DNA from: Arcobacteraceae bacterium
Lineage (GTDB): Bacteria > Campylobacterota > Campylobacteria > Campylobacterales > Arcobacteraceae
Assembly (NCBI GenBank): GCA_029938215.1
Contig: JAOZVJ010000004.1
Coordinates: 1 to 36,726 of the forward strand
DNA length: 36,726 bases
Direction: 5' to 3'
Made by a program: the position numbers and the translations under genes. The notes under the pieces were generated by a model. It did not search any database and was not told the origin of the DNA. It was given only the letters and a program-made list of their open reading frames with translations. Position 1 is the stretch's first letter. Each line of letters begins with the position of its first letter. This document shows positions 21,651 through 30,864 of the stretch, one piece after another.

Positions 21651-22808
21651 ATGTTAAAAGAAAAATATTCACCCCTATATTTTCTATTAAGTCTTGGAGC
21701 TGGAGGTTTATCGGTTTCATTTTATATGTATTTAATGTTTTTAATACCACACGAGGGCGTACCAATAACTACATTTGATTTTGCATATCCTATTCTTTTA
21801 AAAGGAAATTGGCTGTCTTTTGCTACTGCCTTTTCTATGGTTTTTATAATTGGATTTGCATTTTTGCATTTTAAATTACTTATTTGGAATATAAAACAAT
21901 ATAATGCTTTTAAACAAACAGACTTTTTTAAATCTTTTAAAAACAGTAATGATGAAGTTACATTAATGGCATTACCATTAACATATACCATGACGATTAA
22001 TGTTTGTTTTGTTTTAGGTGCATTATTTGTTCCAGGACTTTGGAGTGTTGTTGAATATTTATTTCCTATCGCACTTTTAGGATTTGCAGCCGTTGGATAC
22101 TATGGGATAAAAATATTTATGGAATATTTTTCACGACTTTTAGTGACTGGTAATTTTGATTGTACAACAAGTAATAATCTTTCTCAAATGATTTCAATAT
22201 TTGCTTTTTCTATGATTGCTGTTGGTTTTGCATCTCCGGGTGCTATGAGTCATCATATGGAAATAAATGCCATAGGTATTTTTGGTGCAATTTTCTTTTG
22301 TGCAATTGCAATTTTATTACTTTTGATTAAATTAATTTTAGGCTTTAAAAATATGTTTGAACATGGTATTGGCAGTGAGCCTAGCCCATCTTTATGGATT
22401 ATTATTCCTATTTTAACACTTTTAGGTATTACTCTTATTAGAATTAATTTTGGTTTAGAACATCAATTCAATCAAACTTCAAATAATTCTTCACTATTTA
22501 CCCTTACAAGTTTTATCGTTGCACTACAAATAATATTTGGAATTTTAGGTTTTAAAGTAATGAAAAAACTTAATTATTTTGAAGAATTTATTCAAACAGA
22601 TAAAAAATCAGCCACATCATTTGCTTTGATTTGTCCAGGTGTTGCTTTTTTTGTATTTGGAATATTTTTTATAAATTTTGGATTAAATTTTAATGGCATT
22701 ATTGATAAATATTCTTTTGCTTATTTTTTATTCCATATCCCCTTTATGTTTGTGCATTATAAAACAGTTATTTACTTTTTTAAACTCAAAAATAAATTTT
22801 CACTTTAA
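21651..22808 (+). CDS. Multi-pass membrane protein, possibly TDT-like / 'TsoY family' of Campylobacterota
   Basis: 385 aa, about 10 hydrophobic segments; family name recalled, not verified. Confidence 0.5.
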   Translation: MLKEKYSPLYFLLSLGAGGLSVSFYMYLMFLIPHEGVPITTFDFAYPILLKGNWLSFATAFSMVFIIGFAFLHFKLLIWNIKQYNAFKQTDFFKSFKNSNDEVTLMALPLTYTMTINVCFVLGALFVPGLWSVVEYLFPIALLGFAAVGYYGIKIFMEYFSRLLVTGNFDCTTSNNLSQMISIFAFSMIAVGFASPGAMSHHMEINAIGIFGAIFFCAIAILLLLIKLILGFKNMFEHGIGSEPSPSLWIIIPILTLLGITLIRINFGLEHQFNQTSNNSSLFTLTSFIVALQIIFGILGFKVMKKLNYFEEFIQTDKKSATSFALICPGVAFFVFGIFFINFGLNFNGIIDKYSFAYFLFHIPFMFVHYKTVIYFFKLKNKFSL

Positions 22809-23117
22809 AACTTCAATATTTATATAAAGACGATGAAAATATTTAAGTTATAGTTGTAGATTAAAAGAGAAAAAAGAATCTTGATTATTAGATTTAATTA
22901 ATTTTAAGAATAAGGAGAAAATTGATAGAAATTTAGATAAATAATTGGCAAAAAGTAGTGTTGGTTTAAGTTTCAGAGTGTAGCAATTTTAGATTTTTAT
23001 CTGCCCATTTTTAGAGTTCGCTTGACAATAATAAACAAGATACCAAACATTTTAATAAACATCACAAAGCCTTATTTTTTAATATATTCTATCCTCATTT
23101 ATCTTAATGCAAAAAAT

Positions 23118-23841
23118 TTACAAAATAGACTTCTTCCAACGATTTAAAAAATCGCTTCTTTTATAAACTTTAGCACCCAAATCAATTTTATACTTTAAGC
23201 ACGCATGTCCCAAATTCCAAAAATCATAATTATTTTTTTGTAAATATTGAGCAAGTAAAACCAACTGTAATTTTCCCCAATTATCATATTTTTTATTTCT
23301 TTTGAAAAATCCAGTAAGACTTGTGTATGTTTTCCCTATTTTATACCCTATCTCTCCAGCTATTAATTTATCGGCTTCTTTATCAAATAGCTCTACGCTT
23401 AAAAGCTCAAAATTCTCATCCTTGTCATAATCTTTGAGCTTTATAAGCATTTGCCTATATTCTTCAATTATCCATGACTCTTTATGATATTTTTCTATAT
23501 TGTCCAACACTTTTTCTAAATTACGATTTATTAAAAGATCATAATTTTTTTGAGCTAATAATTTTTTTACCTTTTTGGATATATGCAAATCTTTAAAATC
23601 TAAAATAGCGTATTCGCACTGTATTTCAGGAAGTAGCAAAGGAACTTTTTTATAAATCATTGTAGTTGATATAAAACCAGCTTGTGCCAATTTGATATAA
23701 AATTCTGGTGAAAAATCATCACTACAATAATAATCAAGCTCCATATTTGGATAAATATAATTCTCTAAAAGCTGTTTATCTAGTATATCTTTAAGGCTTA
23801 TGCTATAAATTTTATTACCTCGGCTAAAGATTTTTATACAT
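23118..23841 (-). pseudogene. Leucyl/phenylalanyl-tRNA-protein transferase (Aat)-family gene with apparent 1-nt frameshift near the 5' end
   Basis: ILDFKDLHISKKVKKL, LIAGEIGYKIGKTYTSLTGFFKR, LGAKVYKRSDFLNRW match the Aat pattern; intact ORF 23118-23744 starts internally, coding continues upstream in the same frame with no standard start; ATG at 23841 joins after deleting one A from AAAAA. Confidence 0.65.
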
Positions 23842-24074
23842 TATTTGCGACATATCAACATATTTGTAATCTTGCGAATATGAGGCACTATTATAAGAAT
23901 TGTAGGAAAAGCTACAATAAAAGATTTCCAATATGCACTTAACCAAAAAAATACAAAATTATCAGTAAAGCCCAGATTTATCAAAGTAATTATAAAACTC
24001 ATAAATCCAGACATAAATAATGACATTAAAAATGAAAATAATAATATTTCGTATTTTTTACTTATCATTTTCAA
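23841..24074 (-). CDS. DUF2798-like two-TM membrane protein
   Basis: 77 aa; LMSLFMSGFMSFIITLINLGF..WLSAYWKSFIVAFPTILIIVP; coupled to tolC-like gene by overlap. Confidence 0.75.
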   Translation of the reverse strand: MKMISKKYEILLFSFLMSLFMSGFMSFIITLINLGFTDNFVFFWLSAYWKSFIVAFPTILIIVPHIRKITNMLICRK

Positions 24075-25302
24075 AAATTCTTTGAAGTGTTGATTTTGCT
24101 AAATATCTACCATAATAAGCACTAAAATAATTTTGTTTTGATTTTGTTAATAAATAATTAGCATCTATCAAATCTGCATTTGTAGAAATACCTTCTAAAA
24201 CTTTATTTTTTACTATATCATAATTCATTTTTGCTTGCTCTTTTGCTTTTGTTGCTGTTTTATAATTCAACTTTGAAACAATTAGTTCTTCTATAGCTTC
24301 CTCATATTGAAGCTTGATTTGGAGTTTCAAATCTTCAAGTTTCATTTTTGCTTGTTTGATTTTTTTATTATAAATCAAAATTTCTAATTTATCTTTTTCT
24401 CCATTGTACAAATTCCAATTTAATGCAACAGTTCCTATGTTTTGAGAGTTTGGATAACCAGCTCTTCCGCTTGGCATCAAATCATCTCCATATTTATTGT
24501 AGCTAAATTTTGCATCAACTTTTGGATAATAACTACCCTTAGACACCTTTGATTTACTTGCATAATTTTTCACAAGTTCTTCTGTTGCTTTTATTTCACT
24601 TCTGTTATTTAGTAATTTTTCATCAAAATTAAGCTCAAAAACATCATTTTTTTCCAATTCTTCTATTGGTTCATTTTCATTCATTTCTCCGCCTAAAACA
24701 TTTTTTAATTGTTTTTTGGCAATTTTTTGTGAACTTTTTGCTTTTTGATAATTTTGTTTTGCTTGAAGCATTTCAACTTCAACTTGCAATAACTCATTTT
24801 GTGCAATAAGCCCTTGTTTTAAGTAATTTTGAGAATCAAAATATTGTTTTTCATAAAGCTTTAATGCTTCTTTTAAAGTTTGTGTATTTTTTTGCTTTGA
24901 TAGATATGTTATGTATTTATTTTTTACATCCAAAACCAAATCTTGTTTAAAAGCATTTAGAGTAAATTTTGAAGAATTATATAAAAATTTACTCGCATCT
25001 ATATTAAACTTATCCGCAAAACCATTGAATAGATTATAAGAAATATTTGTACTTAAACTTGAATCGTTATCAATCTGACCAACAATTATTTTATTTCTAT
25101 CACTATAATTATAACTTAAATCAATTTTTGGACGATACAAAGACTTAGTAGAATCAAATGCCAGTTTTGATTCTTCTGTGATGTATTGTTGTTGTTTTAG
25201 GCTAAAATTATTTTTAAGTGCTATTTCTATAGCACCATTTACATCAATAGCATAAACATTTATAGCTGTAATTACTAAAAATCCTATTATTTTATTCTTC
25301 AT
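24058..25302 (-). CDS. TolC-family outer membrane efflux protein
   Basis: 414 aa; signal peptide, OEP repeats (ALKLYEKQYFDSQNYLKQGLIAQNELLQVEVEMLQAKQNY). Confidence 0.9.
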   Translation of the reverse strand: MKNKIIGFLVITAINVYAIDVNGAIEIALKNNFSLKQQQYITEESKLAFDSTKSLYRPKIDLSYNYSDRNKIIVGQIDNDSSLSTNISYNLFNGFADKFNIDASKFLYNSSKFTLNAFKQDLVLDVKNKYITYLSKQKNTQTLKEALKLYEKQYFDSQNYLKQGLIAQNELLQVEVEMLQAKQNYQKAKSSQKIAKKQLKNVLGGEMNENEPIEELEKNDVFELNFDEKLLNNRSEIKATEELVKNYASKSKVSKGSYYPKVDAKFSYNKYGDDLMPSGRAGYPNSQNIGTVALNWNLYNGEKDKLEILIYNKKIKQAKMKLEDLKLQIKLQYEEAIEELIVSKLNYKTATKAKEQAKMNYDIVKNKVLEGISTNADLIDANYLLTKSKQNYFSAYYGRYLAKSTLQRIFENDK

Positions 25303-28300
25303 TATTTTTTACCTCTTTTTTTCTTTTAGTTGCCTCTTGCAATTTAATAAAAAACATTAAAAGTGCTGGTGTAACAAAAATAGTAAATATAGTTGAAAAT
25401 GCTAAACCACCAGTAATAACAGAACCTAAACCTCTATAAAATTCACTTCCAGGACCTGGGATTAAAACCAAAGGCAACATTCCAAAAATAGAAGTTAAAG
25501 AACTCATATAAATTGGTCTTATTCTTGTCCTTGTAGCTTCAATTACTGCTTCTTTATGTTCCATATTTTCATTTCTTATATAATTTAAACTTTGATGAAC
25601 TATTAAAATCGCATTATTTACAACGATTCCAACTAATATAATAAACCCAAGCATAGTAAGCACATCCAGTGGTTGCATCGCAACAAATTTATTTGTAAGT
25701 GCCAATCCTATAAATCCACCAGCAGTTGCTAAAGGAACTGTAAATAAAATAACTATTGGATATAAAAAATTTCCAAACAAAGCAGCCATAAGTAGATATA
25801 TAATTATTAAAGCTAAAACAAAATTCATACTTAGCATTTGTATTGTTTGAGACAATTTATCAGCAGTTCCTGAGATACCTATTTCAACAGAATCAGATAT
25901 CATACCTTTTGCTTTCATACCACCTAGCATACCATTGATTTTTTTCATAGCTTCATCAATAGTCATCCCAAATGGCGGAGTTACTTGCAGAGTAATGGTT
26001 CTTTTCCCATTTAAGTGTCTAATTTCAGAAATTCCAGCAGTATTCTCATAACTTGCAAGAGAAGACACTAAGACAGTTGAAGAATTAGGCAAAGATAATT
26101 GCGAAGACATAATATCTTGCGGTGTTTGTATGGCTTCATCAGAAGCTTTTAAAACCAAATCGATTTTCTTTTTACCGTCTTGTTCAAAATCACCGACTTT
26201 TCTACCACTCATTAAAACATCAATTCCAACACCAAATTCAAACGAACTCATATTGGCAGCCTTTAGAGCATCTTGATTTGGTTTAATTCTTACTTCTGGA
26301 TATATTAACTCAATCGATGGCACAGGTCGCACTTGTGAGCCTTTTATTGAACCCATTGTTGCACCAAAAAGCTGTGCTCCAACATTTGCAATATCTTCAA
26401 TTTTTTCACCGCTTATATCTATATCTACACTTTTTCCTTTTCCTACTCCCTCATCAAATATTCCAGATTGAAGAGATACACCAAAAACCGATGGCATAGA
26501 ATTAACTATAGGTCTAAACATAGGGATTAATTCTTTTGCTCTACTTTCATGCATAGAAGTACCACCAAATAAATTAAAATCACCAAAAGAAACATAAAAC
26601 GCTCTATTTAGTCCAGGAACTCCATTCACATCTTTATTTATATGTGGCTTTATTTTGTTCATCAAATATGCACCCATTTCATATCTTTCTTTATAAGAAA
26701 GTCCTGGTGGAGCTATCAAAATATTAAAAACTAAGTTTTTATTTCCTTGTGGCAAATAATCAAGTTTTGGAAATAAAACATAAATAATACCAACAGAAAA
26801 AACTGCCAAAGATACAATAGTCATAATTTTTGTAAATATATTTTTTAAAGAAAGTTTTACAAAAAACATTATGAGACTTACCATCTTATTACCAAAAGTA
26901 GCAATTGCTCCTGCCTCTTTTGGTTCTTTTTTTGACATACTAGCAAGTTTTTTCCAAAGCATTGGAATAACTGCAATCGAAACAAACAAAGAAAAAGTAA
27001 CAGCAGATGTTACTGCTATAGCTATATCTTTAAACAATTGTCCAGCTTCATCTTGCAAAAATACAATTGGCAAAAATACAGCAATTGTTGTTAAAGCACT
27101 TGCTATCAAAGCTCCCCAAACTTCACTAGCACCCAAATACGCAGCTCTTGCTACATTCATCCCTTCTTTTCTATGCCTATCAATATTTTCCAACACCACA
27201 ATAGCAGAATCGACAAGCATACCAACAGCAAAGGAAATTCCTGCTAAAGAAATAGTGTTTAAACTTCGTCCAGTCCAATCCAAAATCACAAAAGTACCAA
27301 TAATAGAAATAGGAATAGCGATAGAAATTACAGCAGTAGGAGAAGCTGATCTTAAAAATATAATCAACATCATAACTGCCAAAATAGCACCAATTGCGAT
27401 ATTTTTTTGTACCAAATCAACAGAACCAATGATATAAGGTCTTTGATCATAAAGCCACTGAATTTTCAGACTTTTTTCTTTCAAAATTCCCGCATTTAAG
27501 TCATTTACAATTTTTTCAACATCGTTTGTTAGTTTTACAATATTTACAGATGAACTTGGCTGAACACCTAAAAAAATTCCATCTTTTCCCAAAAACATAG
27601 CTACAGAACTTGGAGTTTGATATCCAAAATTTACTTTTGCAATATCTGAAACTTTTACTCTTTGCTCTCTATTTGATACCAATATCAAATCTTCAATATC
27701 TTTTATACTTGCAAACTTATGCACAGTTCTTATTCTATAAGCTCTTCTTTCAAGATTTAAAATACCTGCTGCAACATCTACATTTTCACCTTGTAAAATT
27801 TGAATTACTTGATTTATTGTCAAACCATAAGAAGCTAGCCTATTCGTATCGAAAACAATTTCCATTTGCTCTTTTCTTCCGCCACCTCCCATAGTTCCAG
27901 AAACTCCATCAACCCTTTTAATTGCTGGTTTTATTTCATCATCAAAAAAAGTTTTATATTCATCAATATGTCTTTTGTTGCCCTCCAAAGTCTGAAGCAT
28001 CATCCATACAACTGGATTAGCCGTAGCTGTTTCAATTATCGGCTCTTCTACATCATCTGGATAATCACTAACTTCATTTAGTTTATTTGAAACATCTTGC
28101 AAAGATGCTCTTAGATCTGTACCCAATTTAAAAGTCAAAGTTATCTCTGAATAATTATCTTTTGAAGAAGATTCATATTTTATTAAATTGTTTAAAGATT
28201 TTAAAGCATCCTCTTGCTCCTCAATTATTTCTCTTTCAATCTCATAAGGAGTAGCACCTGGCCAAAAAGTAGTAACCTTAATCTCAGGTTTTGTAACAGA

Positions 28301-28414
28301 TGGCGTTAGCTGATAAGGCAGTTTATCTAGTGATAAAAAGCCAAACATCAGAACTATTAACACAGAAACGATTATCGTAACTGGGTTTTTAATAGAAAAT
28401 TTAATCAAATCCAT
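25292..28414 (-). CDS. RND efflux transporter permease (AcrB/HAE1-like)
   Basis: 1040 aa; N-terminal IKNPVTIIVSVLIVLMFGFLSL, FAVGMLVDSAIVVLENIDRHR, GIVVNNAILIVH. Confidence 0.96.
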   Translation of the reverse strand: MDLIKFSIKNPVTIIVSVLIVLMFGFLSLDKLPYQLTPSVTKPEIKVTTFWPGATPYEIEREIIEEQEDALKSLNNLIKYESSSKDNYSEITLTFKLGTDLRASLQDVSNKLNEVSDYPDDVEEPIIETATANPVVWMMLQTLEGNKRHIDEYKTFFDDEIKPAIKRVDGVSGTMGGGGRKEQMEIVFDTNRLASYGLTINQVIQILQGENVDVAAGILNLERRAYRIRTVHKFASIKDIEDLILVSNREQRVKVSDIAKVNFGYQTPSSVAMFLGKDGIFLGVQPSSSVNIVKLTNDVEKIVNDLNAGILKEKSLKIQWLYDQRPYIIGSVDLVQKNIAIGAILAVMMLIIFLRSASPTAVISIAIPISIIGTFVILDWTGRSLNTISLAGISFAVGMLVDSAIVVLENIDRHRKEGMNVARAAYLGASEVWGALIASALTTIAVFLPIVFLQDEAGQLFKDIAIAVTSAVTFSLFVSIAVIPMLWKKLASMSKKEPKEAGAIATFGNKMVSLIMFFVKLSLKNIFTKIMTIVSLAVFSVGIIYVLFPKLDYLPQGNKNLVFNILIAPPGLSYKERYEMGAYLMNKIKPHINKDVNGVPGLNRAFYVSFGDFNLFGGTSMHESRAKELIPMFRPIVNSMPSVFGVSLQSGIFDEGVGKGKSVDIDISGEKIEDIANVGAQLFGATMGSIKGSQVRPVPSIELIYPEVRIKPNQDALKAANMSSFEFGVGIDVLMSGRKVGDFEQDGKKKIDLVLKASDEAIQTPQDIMSSQLSLPNSSTVLVSSLASYENTAGISEIRHLNGKRTITLQVTPPFGMTIDEAMKKINGMLGGMKAKGMISDSVEIGISGTADKLSQTIQMLSMNFVLALIIIYLLMAALFGNFLYPIVILFTVPLATAGGFIGLALTNKFVAMQPLDVLTMLGFIILVGIVVNNAILIVHQSLNYIRNENMEHKEAVIEATRTRIRPIYMSSLTSIFGMLPLVLIPGPGSEFYRGLGSVITGGLAFSTIFTIFVTPALLMFFIKLQEATKRKKEVKNNEE

Positions 28415-28422
28415 AATTTACC

Positions 28423-29463
28423 TTATTTATTTATTATTTTAACTGGCGAGTTTGGGAAAATTCTTTCATTTCCTTTAGTAACAATTTTCATACCACTTTT
28501 AAGTCCATTTGCAGAAATTGCGATAAATTTTCCTTTATAGCCAACAACTTTCACAGGCATCATAATTGCTATTGATTTATCGTTTATTGTAAATATTACA
28601 TTTTGTCCAAATCTTTTTATTACAGCATCTCTTGGAACAATTAAACTTTTTACTTTTTTGTTTCTAGGAAGTTTTATTTTTGCTTCCATTCCATCGTATA
28701 AAAAATCATTATTTACTTTTGCTTTAAATTTCACAGGATATGTTCTAGTTCTTTTATCTCCCTTTGCGATTGAAGCATAAAGTTTAGAGCTTATTTTTTT
28801 TGCACCCAAATCTATTTTATAATTTTCTTTTTTACTTAATTTATAAAGATATGAAGTTGGCAAATTAAAAATCAAATCAATATTTTTAGTATCGACCAAA
28901 GTTGCGATAGAATTTCCTATATTTAGCCATTGGCTTATTTCAGTATTTTTTTCAACAACAACGCCATCAAATGGTGCTTTTATTGTTTTTTTCTTTTTTT
29001 GTATTAAAAGTTCATCCAAACTTGCTCTTAAAGAATTCAAATTTTGTTTTGCAGAATTTGCTTTAAAAAAACTATCATCATATATTTTTTGAGAAATTGA
29101 TTTTTTAGCAATAAGCCCTTTGTATCTATCGTGATCTTTTGTAGCATTTTCCAAATTTATTTTTGCTATTTCAAGTAAAGCTTTTGCGGATTTGATTTTT
29201 GAATCCAATATATCAGAATCAATTTTTACCAAAATATCACCTTTCTTAATCACATCCCCTGCTTCAAAATTTATTTCTATAACTGCACCACTACTTTGTG
29301 AAGCTATTTTTGAATTTTTTGAAAACTTAACAGTTCCTATAAATTCTTCAAGTGGATTTATAGTACCTTTCTTAACAATCGAAGTATTTACTAGTGAAAC
29401 TTGTCCTCCCATAGCAAAACCAACTATTGCCAAACTTACTAAAACTAAAAATTTTTTTATCAT
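28423..29463 (-). CDS. RND efflux periplasmic adaptor (membrane fusion protein)
   Basis: HlyD-like lipoyl/coiled-coil (GSGAVIEINFEAGDVIKKGDILVKIDSD, TIKAPFDGVVVEKN). Confidence 0.92.
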   Translation of the reverse strand: MIKKFLVLVSLAIVGFAMGGQVSLVNTSIVKKGTINPLEEFIGTVKFSKNSKIASQSSGAVIEINFEAGDVIKKGDILVKIDSDILDSKIKSAKALLEIAKINLENATKDHDRYKGLIAKKSISQKIYDDSFFKANSAKQNLNSLRASLDELLIQKKKKTIKAPFDGVVVEKNTEISQWLNIGNSIATLVDTKNIDLIFNLPTSYLYKLSKKENYKIDLGAKKISSKLYASIAKGDKRTRTYPVKFKAKVNNDFLYDGMEAKIKLPRNKKVKSLIVPRDAVIKRFGQNVIFTINDKSIAIMMPVKVVGYKGKFIAISANGLKSGMKIVTKGNERIFPNSPVKIINK

Positions 29464-30056
29464 TATTTCTCCTCAATTAATTCAAATAAAGCATCGACAT
29501 AATCATCGATTTCTTTTTTAACATCTTTTATTGTATTTGTTGTGCTACTAGCAATAAATACGCCCTCCCCTAATACAAACAAACCTTTTGAAAGCTTTCT
29601 TGCAATAGGTTTGATTTCACATTTTTTTATTCCATCTTCAATAATATCTTCTAACCAAGCATAATAATTTTCAAAACAACATGTTTGATACTCAATCATC
29701 TCTTCATTTGGATCAATCAAAGAAATTGATACAAATTCTTTATATAATTGTCTTAAGTCATCATCTTCTTTATCATAAAAAAAACTAAAAAATACTTTAA
29801 TTTTATTTTTTATAGAATCTGCTTTTTCTATTTTTTCTTGCTTTATTACATCGTGTTCTTGTGTTAAAATATTTACAATTTCAAAAACAATATCTTCTTT
29901 ATTTTTAAAATAATCATAAAGAGTACCTTTTCCCACACCTGCTTCTTTAGCAAGCAATGAAATTGTTAAATTTTTTATCCCTTTTTGAAGAAAAAGATTT
30001 TTACAACTAAGTGCTATATCTTTTCTTTTCTGTTTTTTATCTACAATTATTGCCAA
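29463..30056 (-). CDS. TetR/AcrR-family transcriptional regulator
   Basis: NLTISLLAKEAGVGKGTLYDYFKNKEDIVFEIV helix-turn-helix. Confidence 0.93.
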   Translation of the reverse strand: MAIIVDKKQKRKDIALSCKNLFLQKGIKNLTISLLAKEAGVGKGTLYDYFKNKEDIVFEIVNILTQEHDVIKQEKIEKADSIKNKIKVFFSFFYDKEDDDLRQLYKEFVSISLIDPNEEMIEYQTCCFENYYAWLEDIIEDGIKKCEIKPIARKLSKGLFVLGEGVFIASSTTNTIKDVKKEIDDYVDALFELIEEK

Positions 30057-30077
30057 ACAAAACTCCTTATTTTAATA

Positions 30078-30102
30078 AATGACTGACTGTCGGTCGTTCA
30101 TT
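30078..30102. promoter_or_regulatory. Putative TetR operator
   Basis: Imperfect palindrome AATGACTGACTGTCGGTCGTTCATT directly upstream of the tetR start; typical TGACxGACxGTCxGTCA architecture. Confidence 0.75.
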
Positions 30103-30220
30103 TTGAAATAATAAAACTTTTTCACTTAAACTCATATTAAAAATTTAAAATAATTTAATTTTTTTTTGATAATTATGTTTGTGTTTGATATACTACAAAA
30201 ATTTAACTTTTAGGAAAAAA

Positions 30221-30646
30221 ATGAAAAAAATTATTTTTATAACAATATTTCTATCTTTATTTGTACAAGCAAAAGAAACAACAAAGTCTTTGTATTCAAG
30301 ATTAGGCGGTTATGACGCTATTACTGCGGTATCTAAAGATTTTCATATTAGACTTAAAGCTGATCCTCAACTTGGTCGTTTTTGGGCATATAGAGGTACA
30401 GATGGACTAGATCGTGAACTACAATTACTAATTGATTATGTTTGCGCAAAGACAGGTGGTCCAACTTTTTATACTGGTAGAGATATGCCCACAACGCACA
30501 TAGGAATGAAAATAAGCCAAAGTGATTGGAAGATTTTTATGACTCTTTTCAAAGACACTTTGAAAAAATTTAAAGTTGCCAAGCAAGAAAAAGATGAAGT
30601 TATTGAGTTTATTGAAAGTTTAAAAACAAGTATGGTGGAACTATAA
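30221..30646 (+). CDS. Truncated hemoglobin (group I type) with N-terminal signal peptide
   Basis: Start ATG 30221 (MKKIIFITIFLSLFVQA|KE); SLYSRLGGYDAITAVSKDF, GGPTFYTGRDMPTTHIGM. Confidence 0.88.
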   Translation: MKKIIFITIFLSLFVQAKETTKSLYSRLGGYDAITAVSKDFHIRLKADPQLGRFWAYRGTDGLDRELQLLIDYVCAKTGGPTFYTGRDMPTTHIGMKISQSDWKIFMTLFKDTLKKFKVAKQEKDEVIEFIESLKTSMVEL

Positions 30647-30653
30647 TATCTAC

Positions 30654-30724
30654 TATATTTTATAATTATTTTCCAACTTCAAGAATATCATTGCTGTCAT
30701 AACAGCATCATTTATTGCATTATG
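30654..30724 (-). pseudogene. Orphan duplicate of the 3' end of the DnaQ-like exonuclease gene (direct repeat copy 1)
   Basis: 71/71 identity to 31518-31588. Confidence 0.95.
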
Positions 30725-30730
30725 CTTTTC

Positions 30731-30812
30731 TCGTTCCCATTCTCCTGAATGGGAATGCAGACTAAAATAATGACACAAAGATACACACCCTCAATGAAGA
30801 TATTGGGTACGA
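30731..30812. repeat. REPIN/MITE-like double palindrome
   Basis: Left stem-loop CGTTCCCATTC-TCCT-GAATGGGAATG, right stem-loop ACCCtcAATgaagatATTGGGT; outer ends TCGTTCCCA / TGGGTACGA form imperfect terminal inverted repeats. Confidence 0.65.
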
Positions 30813-30829
30813 ACAAAACAAACTCTTAA

Positions 30830-30858
30830 AGATATATTTATATCTAATTTGATATAAT
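30830..30858 (+). promoter_or_regulatory. Putative TA promoter/operator: perfect palindrome at the -35 position plus TATAAT -10
   Basis: AGATATA-TT-TATATCT (30830-30845) and TATAAT (30853-30858), 6 bp before the ATG at 30865. Confidence 0.55.
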
Positions 30859-30864
30859 TCAAAT

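Noticed and set aside
26871-27437. 188-aa plus-strand ORF antisense to the RND pump gene, and similar ORFs at 26317, 27610 and 27866
   Set aside because: Low-complexity translations mirroring a strongly supported RND permease on the other strand; spurious antisense ORFs.
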